Shown piece after piece: positions 44,542 through 57,500 of a stretch of DNA of 64,000 nt (its first letter is position 1; the number at the start of each line of letters is the position of its first letter). This DNA comes from Lathyrus oleraceus. Lineage: Eukaryota > Streptophyta > Magnoliopsida > Fabales > Fabaceae. The stretch lies in NCBI RefSeq assembly GCF_024323335.1, contig NC_066585.1, forward strand, positions 184,861,684-184,925,683, read 5' to 3'. Made by a program: the position numbers and the translations under genes. The notes below the pieces were generated by a model. That model made no database searches. It saw nothing but the letters and a program-made list of their open reading frames with translations, and was not told where the DNA came from.

Positions 44542-45724
44542 TCAATCTTCCTCATCATAACCACCACCAACGGATCCAAGGACATCCTCCATCTCATTAT
44601 CATGGGTCGCACCACCACCTTCTGCACCCCCCATAAAAGTTGGCCTGCCCTCAGGCCAATTAGCATAAGCAGCATACTCCGCCTGGGAAGGAAAAGTGCG
44701 GGCTTCGGGCGCAAGGAAGGTGTTCTGAAATTGCTGCTGCATAGCATCAAAAATGAATGATTGAGACCTCGTAGAGGCCTCAAAGCTCTCACAACAATAG
44801 GTAGCGAACACCATCTGATCGAATGCTGGCGTACTGCGGGCTCGGGGTCTAGAGGAAGAAGTGCCAGCTCCTTCAGCTCTCTCCATCTGGCTCTGGAAAA
44901 ACCTGTTCAGATAAGCATCATTAATAATACTGGTGATAGACAAGTGTACCTCATCCATAATGGGAACATATTCCCTTCGACAAAGTCCCATAATTAGCCC
45001 CGGATATGTTAGAACACCAGCTTTCCCACCGAACTTGGTTCCACTAGTAGCAACCTTTCGCATTTCCCCCCGCAATGATGGATGCCACATCTACTGATTT
45101 ACCAATCATGATGTAGTACAATAGGCATCCGACATCCAATGGAATGGTGGTGCTATGGCTCCTTGGCCGAATATTATTCAATAGAAGCACCAAATAGGCC
45201 CTTGCTTCCAAGTTCAAACTCTCCCTCTTCCACGACTTCGGGAATCCCTGATCATTCAAATCACAAGTCCTTCCTTCAAGGCATAAATGAGTGCTCACGG
45301 TAGGAAGGTCCCAATCGTTGGCCATTTCTTTGGCACGGTACTCGCACCGCCCATTATCCGCCAAAATGAGAGGATTACCCAAATACGCATTGATCGCGTC
45401 CTTACTGAAGGAAAGGATCTTTCCCCTCACTCTTGTCTAATAGTGAAATGCCACTCCCTCCTCCAGCTGAAGAGCATTGGCGTAGAACTCACGCACAATG
45501 TCATAATTTATCTCTGGCTCCGGTTCACAAATCTTGTTCCATTTTCTTCTTTCAAAATTTGACACCAGCTGCCTATAAGTTCCACCCGGTGACAATCGGA
45601 TGAATCTTTCCGGTTGAATGGTCCGTTTGATCAATTTTTCGAATCTCTCCTCGTGCTCATCACTAGTGAATCGTCGCACGGATCGAGAAGGACCGGAGCT
45701 CGTGGTTTTGGTACGTTTTGACAT
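44542..45724 (-). pseudogene. Athila third ORF, broken copy
   Basis: Homologous to 16711-17913: MSKRTKTTSSGPS, RFEKLIKRTIQPERFIR, INYDIVREFYANAL, AYLGNPLIL, GLCRREYVPI, ending in an acidic tail. An in-frame TAG lies at 45437-45439, and a frameshift sits in the C run at 45064-45070. The start codon directly follows a splice acceptor-like TTTTGTTGCAG, as in the intact copy. It cannot make a full protein. Confidence 0.9.
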
Positions 45725-46047
45725 CTGCAACAAAATTAGAAACAACCATACAAAATCCCTAAGAGAAGTTAGCATTCAAAATCAAAAATCATGAAACTGA
45801 AATTTCCCAGTTCGCGGCGCGATGGCCCTTTCGCGGCGTGAACTCTGCGAACCAGGAAAATAACAGCAGCCTCTAGGGTTCCTACTGCCCCCAACTTTTA
45901 ACAATCATAACCACAATCCCTTACCCAATCCTAATTTGAATCCTCTATAGACATGCAAGGCTATTTTCAGCATCTACATCATTTTCTAGCAAAACCCTAT
46001 TTCACCTAAATGAGGAACAAAGAGGAAAGGGAAGAGATTACACATAC
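45725..46047 (-). other. Putative intron before the broken Athila third ORF
   Basis: On the minus strand, donor CAAAG|GTATGTGTAA (46047) and acceptor TTTTGTTGCAG (45725) match the sites of the intact copy (16373-16710), at 323 versus 338 bp. A degraded GC-palindrome pair lies at about 45811-45843, as in the intact copy. Confidence 0.6.
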
Positions 46048-46489
46048 CTTTGTTGAGGATTGATTTGATTCTTGTTAAAAAGTTTGGGATTTTTGAAGTG
46101 GAGAGGCTTAATTGTGAATTTGGAAGTGGGGTAGTGAAAATGATGAAGAGAATTATGAAATTGTGAAAATGGAAATGAAATAGAAATAACACCAAAACAG
46201 AACTTAAAAGGTTCTGCCACACTCAGTTCGCTGGGAGAACTTTGTTCGCGGCGCCAACGTGAATTTTTCCATTCAGTTCGCGAGGCGAAGGTTGTTCGCG
46301 GGGCAAACTGAAGGAAATTTTTAGAAATTGTTTGGCATTGGACTGAACTCATTTTTCACAAGAAAAACCAGAACAGAATAAAATTAACAACTAAATTGAC
46401 AAAAATTTAAAAGCAAACTTACGGCGTTGGGTTGCCTCCCAACAAGCGCTTTGTTTAACGTCGTTTTGAGCTCGATGGTTCAATGATCT

Positions 46490-49400
46490 TCACGGTCCGG
46501 CTATGGGTGCGATGACTAACTTTTCTTTCGACTCAAGGAATGCTTTTAGACACGACTCATCGAAAAGAAATTGCGTACCTTTGTTGAGCAAATTACTCAA
46601 GGGATTTGCTATCTTCGAGAAGTCCTTGATGAATCTTCGATAAAATCCGATACCACTCTTTTTTGGAACTACTTGCACCTGACTCACCCATTCACTATCG
46701 GAGATATGATAAATCATTCCGGCCTCCAAGAGTTTGACAACTTCTTTTCTCACCACTTCTTTCATTGATGGATTTAAGCGCCTTTAAGGTTGTGCAACGG
46801 GTTTGAAATTTTCTTCCATCATGATCTTATGCATACAATAGGCCGGACTAATACCCTTCAAGTCGGATAATACCCACCCTATTGCACCTTCATTCTTTTG
46901 CAGCACTTGTATCAATTTATGCTCCTCTTTTATGGACAAGGTATTGCTAATGATCAACGGTTTAGTACAATCATCACCAAGCAACACATACTTCAAGTGT
47001 GAAGGTATCATCTTCAACTCTAGTTTTGGCTCTTCCACTTTCTTTTTCACATCCAAGTCTTCATTTTTCTCCTCATGATAAGCAATCTCTCCACAAGACT
47101 ACAATTCATGCAAAATTGCTTCAATCTCTTTTTCTTCATTTTCGGTCAAAACATTGTAAGCTCCGATAAGAGATCTTTCTAACGGATTAGAAACATGAAC
47201 TTGGTTTGCAACTTCCACTATTTCCTCCTTGGTGGCATCGATTCGGAAAGAATCATGCTTGTCATTAGGATGCTTCATGGCTTCAAAAAGATTGAAAGTT
47301 ACCTCTTCATCTTGCACTCTTACTTTCATGAGTCCATCATCAATGTCAATCATCATTTTGGCTGTTTTCATGAATGGTCTTCCAAGAATTAGAGGGACAT
47401 CACGATCCTCATCCATGTCCACTATCACAAAATCTACCGGAAACAAGAATTTGTCCACCTTCACTAGCATATCTTGAGCAACTCCATATGGTGAAGTGGT
47501 AGACTTATCGGCTAGTTGTAAAGTCATCCTTGTAGATTTAATCTCAACATTCCCCAATCTTTTAACAATGGATAAGGGGATTAAATTGATGCTAGATCCC
47601 AACTCGATCAAACCATTGCCAATGTAAGTGCCTCCAATGTTTACCGGTAAAACGACTCGGCCCAGATCGGCCTTCCTTGGGAGAGTTTTTTGGATTATGG
47701 CGCTACAACGTGCATCAAGCAAGATTGTCTCGTCTTCCATATATCTCCTTTTCTTTGTGAGAATATCCTTCATGAACTTTGCATATCTTGGCATTTGCTC
47801 TAATGCGTCGGCAAATGGTATATTTATTTGAAGTTGCTTGAATATGTCCATAAACCGTGCATAGTGTCTAGCATTCTCCTTCTTTGATGGTGCGTGCGGA
47901 TAGGGTAGATGTTGAGCTGGAATGACACTCACTCCTTTGTCTCTTTTTTTTCTTCTTTCTTGGCTCTGCTTCTTTCTCCTTTTCCACTTCACCCTGTTGC
48001 TCTGCTAAATCCTTCTGTTTCTGCTCTTTTCGCGGCGCGAAGGGAGATCGCGGGGCAAACTGAATAGTTTCTGCCACTTTCTTCTTTTCACAATCCACAT
48101 CCTCATTTTCAGATACAACATCCACATCATTCTCTCCTGTAATCTCCTCACCATTTTCACTTTTCAACTCTTTACCGCTTCTAGTAAAAATTGCTTTACA
48201 ATGCTCTTTTGGATTGGTTTGAGTGTTAGCGAAGAATGAAGAGCCTGCGTGTTGTTCCGACAATTGCTTCGCAAGTTGGCCTACTTGATTCTCCAAATTC
48301 TTGATTGCTGCCTCATTACTCTTTTGGTTAGCCATGGAGGCTTACATGAATTGTTGGAGAGTGTCTTCTAGCTTTGAATTTCCTCCTTGCGATTGTTTTC
48401 CTTGAGAATTTAGGTGTTGATAAGGACTTTGTTGCTGAAAATTTTGGTTGTTGAACCTTGATGGTTGATAACCTTGATTGTTCCTTTGATATGAGTTGTT
48501 GTGGGGTGGAGGTTGCCTTTGATAGCCTTGATTTTGGTTGTTCACATAACTCACTTCTTCCAATGGAGGACAATAACCGGTTGGATGATCTCCTTGACAT
48601 AGTTTACAACATGCTACTTGATGTCTAGCTTGAGATCCTTGAATTTCCTTCATTTGTTGTGGAAGTTTGGACATTTGTTGAGTGAGCAACTTCACTTGTT
48701 GAGAAAGTAGCTTGTTTTGAGCAAGAATAACATCATTGGTATTTAATTCAAGAGTTCCTGGTTTCCATTGTGAAAGACTACGGCCAGGTTGACTTTGACG
48801 ATCATTGAGTGCCATCCGGTTAATAATGACTTTTGCCTCTTCCGCATTCTTTGACATAAGAGAGCCACCCGCGGTAGCATCCAAAAGTGTCTTGTGAGTT
48901 GATTGGAGCCCATTTAGAAAAATATGGATTTGAGTGAGTTCATCAAAACCATGGCCTTTGCATTTTCTCAACATTGTCTTGAATCTTTCCCAAGCCTCAT
49001 TTAGAGACTCGTTGCTTCCTTGAGTGAATACCGCAATAGCCGTTTTGGCTTCCATGAATCGGGATTGAGGAAAATATCTTTCTAGAAACTTTTCTTCTAA
49101 CAAATTCCAATCCGTCATCACTCTTGGTGCTTGATCAAGATACCACTCTTTTCCCTTTCCCACTAAGGAGTGTGGGAACATCCTCTTGAATAATGCTTCT
49201 TCACCCGCTTCCTCTATTCCCGTAGAACCCGCAATCTCATAAAATTTGATGAGATGGGTATACAGATCTTCATGGTCCATTTTGGTGAATGGATTTGCAT
49301 AAAGGAGTTGGAGGATTCCGGTCTTCATCTCCATGTTCCTTCCATCGCGAGCAAATTGGGCATTCCTTCTTGGACTATTAGCGGACATTTCGGTAGGAGT

Positions 49401-49598
49401 TTCATCCGCCATGTTTCCTTGACAAGTCTCTACAACCACTTCTTCGATTTGAACAAGTAAAGAAGTAGATACTTCCTATCTCCGATTCCTCTCTTCGGCT
49501 AGTTTCCTTCTTCTTCGTGTTTTGCTATTGAGCTTTCGAAGTGTTCTTTCAATTTCGCGATCGAATTGAAATTGCTCCTCGGTAGCTTTTCCTCGCAT
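46490..49598 (-). pseudogene. Broken gag-pol of the minus-strand Athila element
   Basis: Gag begins at 49598 (ATGCGAGG, as in the intact copy) and is interrupted by TAG at 49476-49478. It continues to a TAA at 48342-48344, with the pol linker following in the same frame. A frameshift falls in an A-rich run near 47945. Protease sequence (IELGSSINLIP) spans 47992-47099 and ends in a TAG. The RT start (MIYHISDSEWVSQVQVVPKK) at 46765 joins directly to FYRRFIKDFSK, so the catalytic RT core is deleted. After APIAGP a second deletion removes RNase H and integrase. The zinc knuckle CKLCQGDHPTGYC remains in gag. Confidence 0.93.
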
Positions 49599-49706
49599 GC
49601 ACTAGAATCTACAAAACTAACAAACCAAGTGAAACACAAGAGTGATAGTAAGTAAAAAACTTAGAACAATGAATTATTGCAATGCTTGTAATATCCAACA
49701 CCAATC

Positions 49707-49722
49707 CCCGGCAACGGCGCCA
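49707..49722 (-). other. Primer binding site (tRNA-Asp) of the minus-strand Athila element
   Basis: The minus strand reads TGGCGCCGTTGCCGGGG three bases after the 5' LTR end, the same as in the intact element. Confidence 0.9.
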
Positions 49723-49725
49723 ATT

Positions 49726-50917
49726 TGTTGAAAAGTATATTTTCGGCAAATATTTTAATATTGTATACACAGAGATTGATTGTTATTACCGCCGTTCTAT
49801 AATCCAAATTGTTATAAGTTTAAAATGTAACCAAGTTGTTTTGTTTGAAAAGTTATCTTTTGAGTAAAATGTCACTAAAACAATAAAATAGTTTTAATTA
49901 AATGTAAAAGGCTTGGCAAGATTGGAGTTCACTATCCTATTTTCTTATGTTTCCTTAATGACAACTATATGGACTTAAGATTATTGATGATGTTCAAGTA
50001 TCCTCTGAATATCATTTATTTCTAAATGATATTGTGATAATTACTATATTAATCTTTAGACGATTTCTCCACCTAAATATCAATATAGCAATCTTTAATG
50101 TTTGATACAAAAGAAGAGTAGTGTATAAATCTATTTCTACAACTCATTCACTACTTGAAAGCATATTTTAAGTCAAGACTTGAATAATCTTTCTCAACAA
50201 CTACTCAAATCTAAATATTCAAAATAGGGCAAAAATATCATTCAATACATCAATAACCTTTTGTCATATAGAAGAGTCAAATGGAATAGATAAACAAATA
50301 GGAATAGCTACTACCTCCAATCTTGACAAAATGGGGTTTAGCTCCTCATCATCATTTTGGACAGCAAAATGCAATAGCAAACTAAACTTTATTTTTCTTC
50401 TACAATGTGTGTATATTTCTATTTTTTCCATTCTATTTTTTAAAGAGTTCAACCTTTCCTAAAATGTTCATTTTCATCTAAAACTGAAAAGCACTCTAAA
50501 AATGATACAAAACTGTCACACTAAAGTTGGGTTGAAAACAGAACACTTGGCCCAAACAAAATGCTTGATGGTTTCACAAGGTTCGTGGCGCCATCCCTTG
50601 TCGCGGCGCGAACTGAAGCAATTTCAGCTTCTTTGCCTTGCAAGCTTCATTTAACAATTCTCCCAAGTGTTATTCTTCCAAATGCTTCCAAATTGCCATT
50701 GAAACTTCTTCCATATTATGCTTGTGCACTCCAATGCTCTCTTGTCCAAAAACTCTACAAAACTAACAAATACGTGAAATATCTACTTAAAACATAATAA
50801 CTTAAACTTAATTGCATTTATACAAAATTGTGAGGATAAAAGTGTGTAATTCAATAAGAAAATGGTAAAAGGGACCAATAAAAATATATGAAAAGTAGTA
50901 CTAATTGGTCCCTAACA
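49726..50917 (-). repeat. 5' LTR of the minus-strand Athila element
   Basis: Partner of 41848-43039, the same 1,192-bp length but with many substitutions, for example in the first 60 bp at 49750-49800 versus 41870-41925. On the minus strand it starts TGTTAGGGACC. GGTTG follows at 50918. Confidence 0.92.
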
Positions 50918-51208
50918 GGTTGGTTCAAAGAAAGTGAGCATGACTCACCGAGATCACATGATTCAAAACATTATCATCCACCCATTGGTGAACGTAACCA
51001 CAAACTTGTCTATGAAACAAAGTCATTCTTCATCACTCTTTCCATCGGGGTTTTCACTAGAGAAAACCGACAAGTGAAATCCTTTAACATCAATCAAATC
51101 TTCCATCTTCCCTTTCCAAACTTTATAGTTTGATCAATTCAAACTCACCATCCTAGATGTTTTCATCTCCATCATTACATAAATCAAACCCCGACTCTAG
51201 ATACAACT
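50918..51208 (-). pseudogene. Ty1/copia gag N-terminal part and PBS, broken (right of the Athila insertion)
   Basis: On the minus strand, from about 51168: MEMKTSRMVSLN, a stop, SNYKVWKGKMEDLIDVKGFH, SVFSSENPDGKSDEE, a stop, and after a frameshift QVCGYVHQWVDDNVLNHVIS. These are the usual first residues of copia gag. A degenerate initiator-Met primer site (TTGTATCTAGAGTCGGGGTT) lies at about 51189-51209 before the LTR. It joins 41842 across the Athila element. Confidence 0.82.
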
Positions 51209-51831
51209 TGTTAGGAGGAAATCACAAACGCAACGGAAATATTCAACAACATAATCTCTCTCTAATACCAAATGCAACGACAATTAACAAAATACACCAA
51301 ATAACACAACACAATTTTAGCATGGAAAAACCTCCGTTAATTAGGAGTAAAAAAAATGGGTGCAAATGTAGTCCACTTAATATCTCCACTATAATCAACA
51401 ATGAGTGCACACAAGGTTCTCTCTAACACTAGTTAGATGCATACATAAACATCATCAAGATCTACAATCAATCTTAGAATTCAACAAGAATCAAAAGAGA
51501 CAAATAACCCAAAAATACCAAGAAATTTTCAACTCACAAATAGACTCGTCAGACAGACTTAGAATGCTCGGAATCCGATCTCCACTGTTAAGAGTGTACT
51601 CCTATAAGTGACGAGCATTGGGCCAAAATTTCAGGACGATCCAACGGTTGAATTGCGCACAAACTCAGATCTCATAAAATTGGTGGGATTTTCACTATTC
51701 TCTCTTCTTTTTTTCTTTTCACATGTTAACCTTATTCCTCTTTGTTGGATAATAACAAAGGCATACACACACACGGGCTACTAATCCACATTCATTTGAG
51801 CCACTCTAAATAGGAGGAATAACCCACAACA
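51209..51831 (-). repeat. Probable 5' LTR of the minus-strand copia remnant
   Basis: The boundary at 51209 is TGTTAGGAGG (…CCTCCTAACA on the minus strand), directly after the PBS. The far end is placed at 51831, where the minus strand begins TGTTGTGGGTTATTCC, giving 623 bp, a usual copia LTR size. There is no second LTR to compare, so the far end is a guess. Confidence 0.5.
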
Positions 51832-51985
51832 CATGAAAGTGCATGACTTTGCTGAAACACACCTTTCAGACTGCCACAAGTGTTCCTAAACCTTAATATT
51901 TCTTGCAGATAGTCAAAAACTCCAAGGCAATGATTGTCCAATGTAGTTAGATTTTAAAGCCAATTAGCATAAAGGTTACACAAGA
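51832..51985. other. Short unassigned stretch between copia LTR and LINE-like remnant
   Basis: No feature is recognised. Confidence 0.4.
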
Positions 51986-52650
51986 GGGATACTACAAAGG
52001 TGTGAAAGAATGCGAAAACCATCTTCATGGTCGTTTAATCATGGGGAAAAGGGATACTCCTTTCACAGCAAGAGACTTAATAAGAAAGATGATGCTAATT
52101 TGGAAAGGTCTTGCACCGTGGGGACTCGTTCCACTTTGCAAGGGTCTATATGTGTTCCATTTTGGAGCTGCAGAAAACAAAAGAAAGGCTTTATATGTAG
52201 GTTTGTACACTTCACATTACGGTTTGCCTAAGTTATCAAAGTGGGAATCGGACTTCAATCTATACACCCAAATATAAACGCACGTTCAATCATGGGTGAA
52301 ATTTTATAACCTTCCTCGATAATATTAGAGGTCTCGAACCCTATTTGAAATTGCTTAAGTAATCGGGTCACCATTGATAAATGATGAATTAACACAAAAA
52401 CATGCTTTCAGTCATTATGCGAGCTAGTGAATGTAGATCTTTCACATCTTATCTTCCATTATATAGTGGTGGAACGATATAGGTTTGCATTCTACGTCGA
52501 TGTTTCTTATAAGATGCTTCCAAATTTATGCACCTATTGTTTCACCATTGGCCACTCGATCAAGGTTTGTAACAAAATACATAAAAAACAGGCATCACAT
52601 GAGGAAGAAGTTGCTACTATTAAAGCGCGTAATAGAGGGTGATAAACTTT
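51986..52650 (+). pseudogene. LINE-like ORF1 remnant (DUF4283-type domain and zinc knuckle), broken
   Basis: The frame at 52002-52190 reads like the N-terminal gag-like domain of plant non-LTR elements (HLHGRLIMGKRDTPFTARDL, MLIWKGLAPWG, LCKGLYVFHFGAAENKRKA). After several stops and shifts, 52427-52642 has YIVVERYRFAFYVDVSYKML and the zinc knuckle CTYCFTIGHSIKVCNK (CX2CX4HX4C). No endonuclease or RT follows. It could be a LINE ORF1 or a related domesticated zinc-knuckle gene; breaks in the frame favour a dead copy. Confidence 0.72.
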
Positions 52651-54006
52651 GTGGAACGATAGTTATCATTGCAGATAATATGGGATATAATAATGCAATG
52701 CATAATCAAAATAAGTTTGTGCCAGCTATAATTGTGGTGAAAAAAAATGCTTATGGGGACATGGAAACGGTTACAAAACACTTATTATTATTCAAAATAA
52801 AAGTGGAATGACTAAATTTGTGGAACAAAGGGATACACGGGAGAACAATATCAGAAACAATTATGCAACACATATACTACGCAAAATAAAAGTGGAACAA
52901 CTAAATTTGTGGAACAAATGGATACTTAAGAGAGCAAAAAGGAAAACACGTGATGGATAAATTTGTGAAAGAATATTATATTGAGGACAACGCAGGAAGC
53001 ACCAATGTAGAACTGGATAATGCAAGTGCAACTCAGGTACAAACTTCTAATACAAATCATGAGGTGAAACAGAATACAACACTAGAACACTTAGAATTAA
53101 TTCAGATTGTTAATCATGACGGGAACAAACATAGGAGATTCAAGTCTTGGTTCTGACTTTGAGGGAACAAACATAGGAGATTCAAGGATCGCTATAAATC
53201 CATGAAGACGCGCGCAAGATGAGTAAAGAACCTATCAACAACAGAAGCTCGTATGACTTTTTCTTAAATACCCTTGGAGATACACGAATTTGTATGATTT
53301 ATACCCAAAACAATCTACTCTCTTGTGGTGGTGCAAAAAGATTTACAAATTATAACTATTGTATGGGAAAATGAGAAAAAAAAGAATAACACTACATTAG
53401 TAGTAACGAGGCAACAAAAGAAGAAGAATAAGAAAGTGACGAGTGCAAGACTTCATTCCACCTAATTCAAGGGTTGAACATTGCATATTCACATGTTTCT
53501 ATAGAAATTAACTCCTATGCAGATAAGTTCACAAACTATAGTGACTCGACTGAATCAACACTTTGATGGACTACAAGTCCCCCACTCATGAAGGAAGAGT
53601 TCTCAAGAGATAAGTTGAGTTATGAAAAATAACATTTTTCATAACATTATATATATATGAATAAAAGTTATGGGTAATGATAGCTATTGGTCCCAACATA
53701 ATTAGAAGGATTAGATACTCTCTTTATTAAGGATGATTTCAATTCAGCAAAATATTTAAGCGGCATATTTGGCATCAAAATATGTGTTTTGCATTCGATT
53801 ACGGTGATTTCCTAATTACATTTGTCCAATAAAGCATAAAACCAAAAAAATATAAAACACACTTAATTAAACTTTGCAAAATCGCTCAAATATACCAAAC
53901 CTCACATCTAGTTTCTATTGATATCATGTGCTATAACATCTTACAACATTCTTCCTCTAGTTTTTATTATAAGAATTTTGTGTTTTTTAAATTTGTTGAA
54001 CAATTA
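52651..54006. other. Unassigned AT-rich sequence after the LINE-like remnant
   Basis: There is no supported gene. The 68-codon frame at 52950-53156 may be a degraded continuation of the LINE-like ORF, but no motif shows this. A duplicated phrase (GGGAACAAACATAGGAGATTC at about 53118 and 53163) is the only repeat seen. Confidence 0.4.
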
Positions 54007-54383
<377 letters not shown>

Positions 54384-54512
54384 GAGATACTGCTTCATTT
54401 ATATAAAGAATCTCATTTATTTGTTTGAGATACTGCTTCATTTATCTGAAGAATCTCAGTTATATCTTTGAGATACTGCTCAAAGTATCCTCGAAGAGTC
54501 TTAGATTTAATT
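54384..54512 (+). repeat. Three 43-bp units at the edge of the 177-bp array
   Basis: GAGATACTGCT begins at 54384, 54427 and 54470, exactly 43 bp apart. Units 1 and 2 are GAGATACTGCTTCATTTAT followed by a GAAGAATCTCA-like end; unit 3 opens the regular array. The same half-motif occurs twice inside each later 177-bp monomer, 47 bp apart. Confidence 0.85.
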
Positions 54513-57500
54513 AAGGTATTTTTCCCTTGCTGAAGTATCTTAATTCTATCATATAAGATTCTGTTTCGACCCAATACAGAGAATCTCATTTTTACTGTTT
54601 GAGATGTTGCTTCATCAAAATGAAGAGTCTCATTTCAGATTTTTTTAGAGATACTACTCTAATATACTCAGAGAGTCTTAGATTCAATTAAGGTATTTTT
54701 CCCTTTCTGGAATATCTTAATTCTATCATATAAGATGTTGTTTCGACCCGATACAGAGAATCTCATTTTTACTGTTTGAGATGCTGCTTCATCAATATGA
54801 AGAGTCTCATTTCAGATTTTTTTAGAGATACTACTCTAAGTATACTCGAAGAGTCTTAAATTCAGTTCAGGTATTTTTCCCTTGCTGGAATATCTTAATT
54901 CTATCATATAAGATGCTGTTTCGACTCGATACAGAGAATCCCACTTCTACTGTTTGAGATGCTGCTTCGTTAATATGAAGAGTCTCATTTCATATTTTTT
55001 AGAGATACTGCTCTAAGTATCCTCAAAGTGTCTTAGATTCAATTAAGGTATTTTTCCCTTGCTGGAATATCTTAATTCAATCATATAAGATGTTGTTTCG
55101 ACTCGATACAGAGAATCTCACTTCTACTGTCTGATATGCTGCTTCGTCAATATGAAGAGTCTCATTTCATATTTTTTTTAGAGATACTGCTCTAAGTATC
55201 CTCGAAGAGTCTTAGATTCAATTAAGGTATTTTTCCCTTGCTAGAATATCTTAATTCTATCGTATAAGATGTTGTTTCGACCCGATACAGAGAATCTCAC
55301 TTCTACTGTTTGATATGCTGCTTCATCAATATGAAGAGTCTCATTTCAGATATTTTAGAGATACTGCTCTAAGTATCGTCGAAGAGTCTTAGATTCAATT
55401 AAGGTATTTTTCCCTTGTTGGAATATCTTAATTCTATCATATAAGATGCTATTTCGACTCGATACAGAGAATCCCACTTCTATTGTTTGAGATGTTGCTT
55501 CGTCAATATGAAGAGTCTCATTTCATATTTTTTAGAGATACTGCTCTAAGTATCCTCAAAGTGTCTTAGATTAAATTAAGGTATTTTTCCCTTGCTGGAA
55601 TATCTTAATTCAATCATATAAGATGTTGTTTCGACTCGATACAGAGAATCTCACTTCTACTGTTTGAGATGCTGCTTCGTCAATAGGAAGAGTCTCATTT
55701 CATATTTTTTTGGACATACTGCTCTAAGTATCCTCGAAGTGTCTTAGATTCAATTAATGTATTTTTCCCTTGCTGAAGTATCTTAATTCTATCATATAAG
55801 GATCTGTTTCGACCCGATACAGAGAATCTCATTTTTACTGTTTGAGATGTTGCTTCATCAAAATGAAGAGTCTCATTTTAGATTTTTTTTAAAGATACTT
55901 CTCTAATATACTCAGAGAGTCTTAGATTCAATTAAGGTATTTTTCCCTTTCTGGAATATCTTAATTCTATCATATAAGATGTTGTTTCGACCCAATACAG
56001 AGAATCTCATTTTTACTGTTTGAGATGCTGCTTCATCAAAATGAAGAGTCTCATTTCAGATATTTTAGAGATACTTCTCTAAGTATCCTCGAAGAGTCTT
56101 AGATTCAGTTCAGTTATTTTTTCCCTTGCTGGAATATCTTAATTCTATCATATAAGATGCTGTTTCGACTCGATACAGAAAATCTCACTTCTACTGTTTG
56201 AGATGCTGCTTCATCAATATGAAGAGTCTCATTTCAGATATTTTTGAGATATTGCTCAAAGTATCCTCATAGTGTCTTAGATTCAATTAAGGTATTTTTC
56301 CATTGCTGGAATATCTTAATTCAATCATATAAGATGTTGTTTCGACCTCGATACAGAAAATCTCACTTCTACTGTTTGAGATGCTGCTTCGTCAATATGA
56401 AGAGTCTCATTTCATATTTTTTTTAAGATACTACGATAAGTATCCTCGAAGAGTCTTAGATTCAATTAAGGTATTTTTCCCTTGCTGGAATATCTTAATT
56501 CTATCATATAAGATGTTGTTTCGACTCGATACAGAGAATCTCATTTTTACTGTTAGAGATGCTGCTTCATCAATATGAAGAGTCTCATTTCAGATTTTTT
56601 AGAGATACTGCTCTAAGTATCCTCGAAGAGTCTTAGATTCAATTAAGGTATTTTTCCCTTGCTGGAATATCTAAATTTTATCATATAAGTTGTTGTTTCG
56701 ACTCGATACAGAGAATCTCACTTCTACTTTTTGAGATGCTGCTTCATCAATATGAAGAGTCTCATTTCAGATTTTTTAGAGATACTGCTCTAAGTATCCT
56801 CGAAGAGTCTTAGATTCAATTAAGGTATTTTTCCCTTGCTGCAGTATCTTAATTATATCATATAAGATGTTGTTTCGACTCAATACAGAGAATCTCACTT
56901 CTACTGATTGAGATGCTGCTTCATCAATATGAAGAGTCTCATTTCAAATTTTTTAGAGATACTGCTCTAAGTATCCTCGAAGAGTCTTAGATTCAATTAA
57001 GGTATTTTTCCCTTGGTGGAATATCTTAATTCTATCATATAAGATGTTGTTTCGACTCGATACAAAAAATCTCACTTCTACTGGTTGAGATGCTGCTTCG
57101 TCAATATGAAGAGTCTCATTTCATATTTTTTTAGAGTTATTGTTCTAAGTATCCTCGAAGAGTCTTAGATTCAATTAAGGCATTTTTCCCTTGCAGGAAT
57201 ATCTCAATTTTATCATATAAGATACTGTTTCTACTCGATACAGAGAATCTCACTTCTACTTTTGAGATGCTGCTTCATCAATATGAAGAGTCTCATTTCA
57301 GATTTTTTTAGAGATACTACTCTAATATACTTAGAGAGTCTCAGATTCAATTAAGGTATTTTTCCCTTTTTGGAATATCTTAATTCTATCATATAAGATG
57401 TTGTTTCGACCCGATACAGAGAATCTCATTTTTACTATTTGAGATGCTGCTTCATCAATATGAAGAGTCTGATTTCATATTTTTTTAGAGATACTGCTCT

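Larger units (their letters stand above)
41843..50922 (-). mobile_element. Second Athila-type element, minus strand, decayed and internally deleted
   Basis: The element is 41848-50917 (9,070 bp) with LTRs 41848-43039 and 49726-50917, each 1,192 bp, and target duplication GGTTG (41843-41847; 50918-50922). It is the same family as the 9097-20594 element, in the opposite orientation. The two LTRs differ at many sites, so it is clearly older. Pol has lost most of RT, all RNase H and integrase. Several stops and frameshifts affect the remaining frames. It lies inside the copia gag. Confidence 0.95.
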
